Origin: Agrocybe praecox
Taxonomy: Eukaryota > Basidiomycota > Agaricomycetes > Agaricales > Agrocybaceae
Direction of reading: 5' to 3'
Length of the DNA: 64,000 bases
Assembly: GCA_964017145.1 (NCBI GenBank)
Contig: OZ024844.1
Coordinates: 3,534,001-3,598,000 of the forward strand
Part shown: positions 62,541 through 64,000 of the stretch, in pieces
Layout of the letters: each line of letters opens with the position of its first letter
How positions within the stretch are numbered: position 1 is the stretch's first letter
The notes under the pieces: model-generated
Databases searched by the model: none
What the model was told of the DNA's origin: nothing
What the model saw: the letters and a program-made list of their open reading frames with translations, nothing else
Program-made: the position numbers and the translations under genes

Positions 62541-64000
62541 TATGGCATCCCCCCGACAATATCGCCTTCCGAGAGAAATCTGAGAAGAATGCTGGAAATA
62601 CGTCTCAGAAGTTCGAGACCTAGCGTCATTGAGCGAAACACGTGTACTATCTTGCGATATATGCCAGCCCATCCTTTTTCGAATCCATGAAATACAACGA
62701 CGGAGGATCGAGATGAGCGCTTTTCAGAAATGAAAGAACAAGACTACCGGGTACGGTGGCCTGGAACCGCCACGATGTTTTTCAGTTTTCACTGTAAATT
62801 GACCTGCTACAGTGCAAAAACTTATAATAGACACTCCACAGCCTTATTTGTTCTTGGCCGTGTCAAATTTCTTATCTCACATCCCAAGCATCGATACAGC
62901 GTGAAGAAACTGTCTTTCCAGGCACCATCTAGAGACGCCCTAAGACCTGGGGACGACTCCAACTTTCGTGACGTGTGCATAGTATTGGAGTCTCTCGTTT
63001 TCGCGTTGCCTTAGACTTCTGCAGGAATATTCGCTCAATAACTCTGGTCAATTCTTTATTCGACGACTCTATCATGAAGTCATTATGCAAACACCCATTC
63101 CTAAAACACGTCTTTGTAACCTTCACACCTTTTGTGTTGACTGAAATCTCGCCCACCATCGAATTGGAATCGCTCACTTTCGAGTGTTTTACGGGCCCAT
63201 CTGAATATTCGCACGTGCACCCTATGCAAATGTTCTCCGATCGACGGTTGAAAACCCTTGACTTGGTTGAATGCACTGCCTCTTTTCTACCACACTTCAT
63301 TCAGCAGGGGTCCAATAACTTGCTAACAAATCTTTCCGTACACATCAATGTATCCTACCTTCCATTCGTACTGAGTACTACTCGCCTTTCTTAAATTTGT
63401 CCGGTACTGGAAGAACTCGCTTTATTCGAAAACTGTGAAGATGATATCCGTCCTCCACTTCCGCGAGTGCAGTTATCTGCAGGCGCAATCTCGCTGCTCC
63501 GCTCTTATCGAGGGCCCACCAATATCGCACTCTCGATTGTCCGAAGTCGTCCGGTTACCTTCTTACATGTGGCGGACATCGCTGAAGAAGAGTCCGTCAT
63601 GACAGAAAAGGAAGCGCGTCATTTCTTGCTCACTTAATCCCAAAGTTCTGCCTCAGTTCACAATCTCCGGGTCTCTCAGTTACCTGTATACCCTCGCATT
63701 TTCAACGATATTTGCACTTTTTTCCCTTACGCTCAGTCCCTTACGCTCAATTTTACCGGCGACGTCGATCTGGTTCCTATTTCATCACCAAACCCCAACC
63801 TTGAAGCGTATCCGGCTGCTAGAGATAAAGATCGTCGTTCCACGGGCCGTCATCTTCGAGATTCCAACAAAGATCAACTCCGATTTACCAACACTTTGAA
63901 GGTTTGTCTTTTCCACTTCAACCACATGCAATAATTTTTCTTGATGGACGTGTCTTGTTCATGCACACCTACAGGGCCGTCTGGAACACCTGTCTTACGG
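62541..64000 (+). pseudogene. F-box/LRR gene, broken and cut by window end
   Basis: The start 'MASPRQYRLPREI' is followed by TGA where the F-box would have Trp ('LPREI*EECWKYV'), then 'EVRDLASLSETRVLSCD' continues in the same frame. Frame changes follow before 'SITLVNSLFDDSIMKSL' and 'ELESLTFECFTGPSEYS' (about 63030-63210), and again before 'SLLRSYRGPTNIALSIV' (about 63490). An in-frame TAA at about 63637 interrupts 'EARHFLLT' and 'SQSSASVHNLRVSQLPV'. The LRR-like part then stays open to 'DSNKDQLRFTNTLK', where a GTTTGT donor seems to start an intron near 63903. The locus runs out of the window, so the length of the original gene cannot be judged. Confidence 0.72.

Overview
The window looks like the nuclear genome of a mushroom-forming basidiomycete (Agaricomycetes). 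Genes are dense and split by many short GT-AG introns of about 50-65 nt, several exons are only 7-33 nt long, and typical agaric families are present: DUF6533 membrane proteins, NACHT NTPases, F-box/LRR paralogs and single-pass membrane proteins with a repeated 'LDDRDxxIxY' head. I see no rRNA, tRNA, CRISPR array or complete transposon. Exon models were built by hand from reading frames and splice signals.

Layout. 1-3.5 kb: an F-box relic, then an intact F-box gene. 3.7-5.5 kb (-): a single-pass membrane protein. 6.5-12.1 kb (+): a CCCH zinc-finger protein and a Hel2/ZNF598-type RING ligase. 12.6-14.3 kb: a second intact F-box gene. 14.8-18.2 kb: an NAD(P)-binding protein, COX16 (-) and adenylosuccinate synthetase (+). 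18.7-22.6 kb (-): a protein of unknown function and a decayed F-box gene. 23.1-24.7 kb: a Q-rich coiled-coil protein with an AT-hook. 26.2-27.6 kb: a secreted repeat protein in which acidic spacers alternate with cationic aromatic cores. 28.5-30.3 kb: a DUF6533 gene. 30.6-33.8 kb (-): two single-exon proteins of unknown function. 35.1-37.9 kb (-): a NACHT NTPase, divergent from mitochondrial ribosomal protein mL54. 39.4-40.6 kb: a pyroglutamyl-peptidase. 41.2-43.1 kb (-): a second DUF6533 gene. 44.2-48.7 kb (-): a tandem array of three LDDRD membrane proteins, the middle one broken. 49.4-50.1 kb (-): COA1. 51.9-59.5 kb: a KRE6/SKN1 beta-glucan synthesis protein (-) divergent from a GT2 membrane glycosyltransferase (+). 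60.1-62.0 kb (-): a zinc-independent MDR oxidoreductase. 62.5-64 kb: another broken F-box/LRR gene, cut by the window end.

Housekeeping functions cover mitochondria (COX16, COA1, mL54), purine synthesis, ribosome quality control and the cell wall. They are interleaved with fast-evolving families (F-box, NACHT, LDDRD, DUF6533) that show both recent duplication and decay. The best candidate for something undescribed is the secreted repeat precursor at 26.2-27.6 kb.
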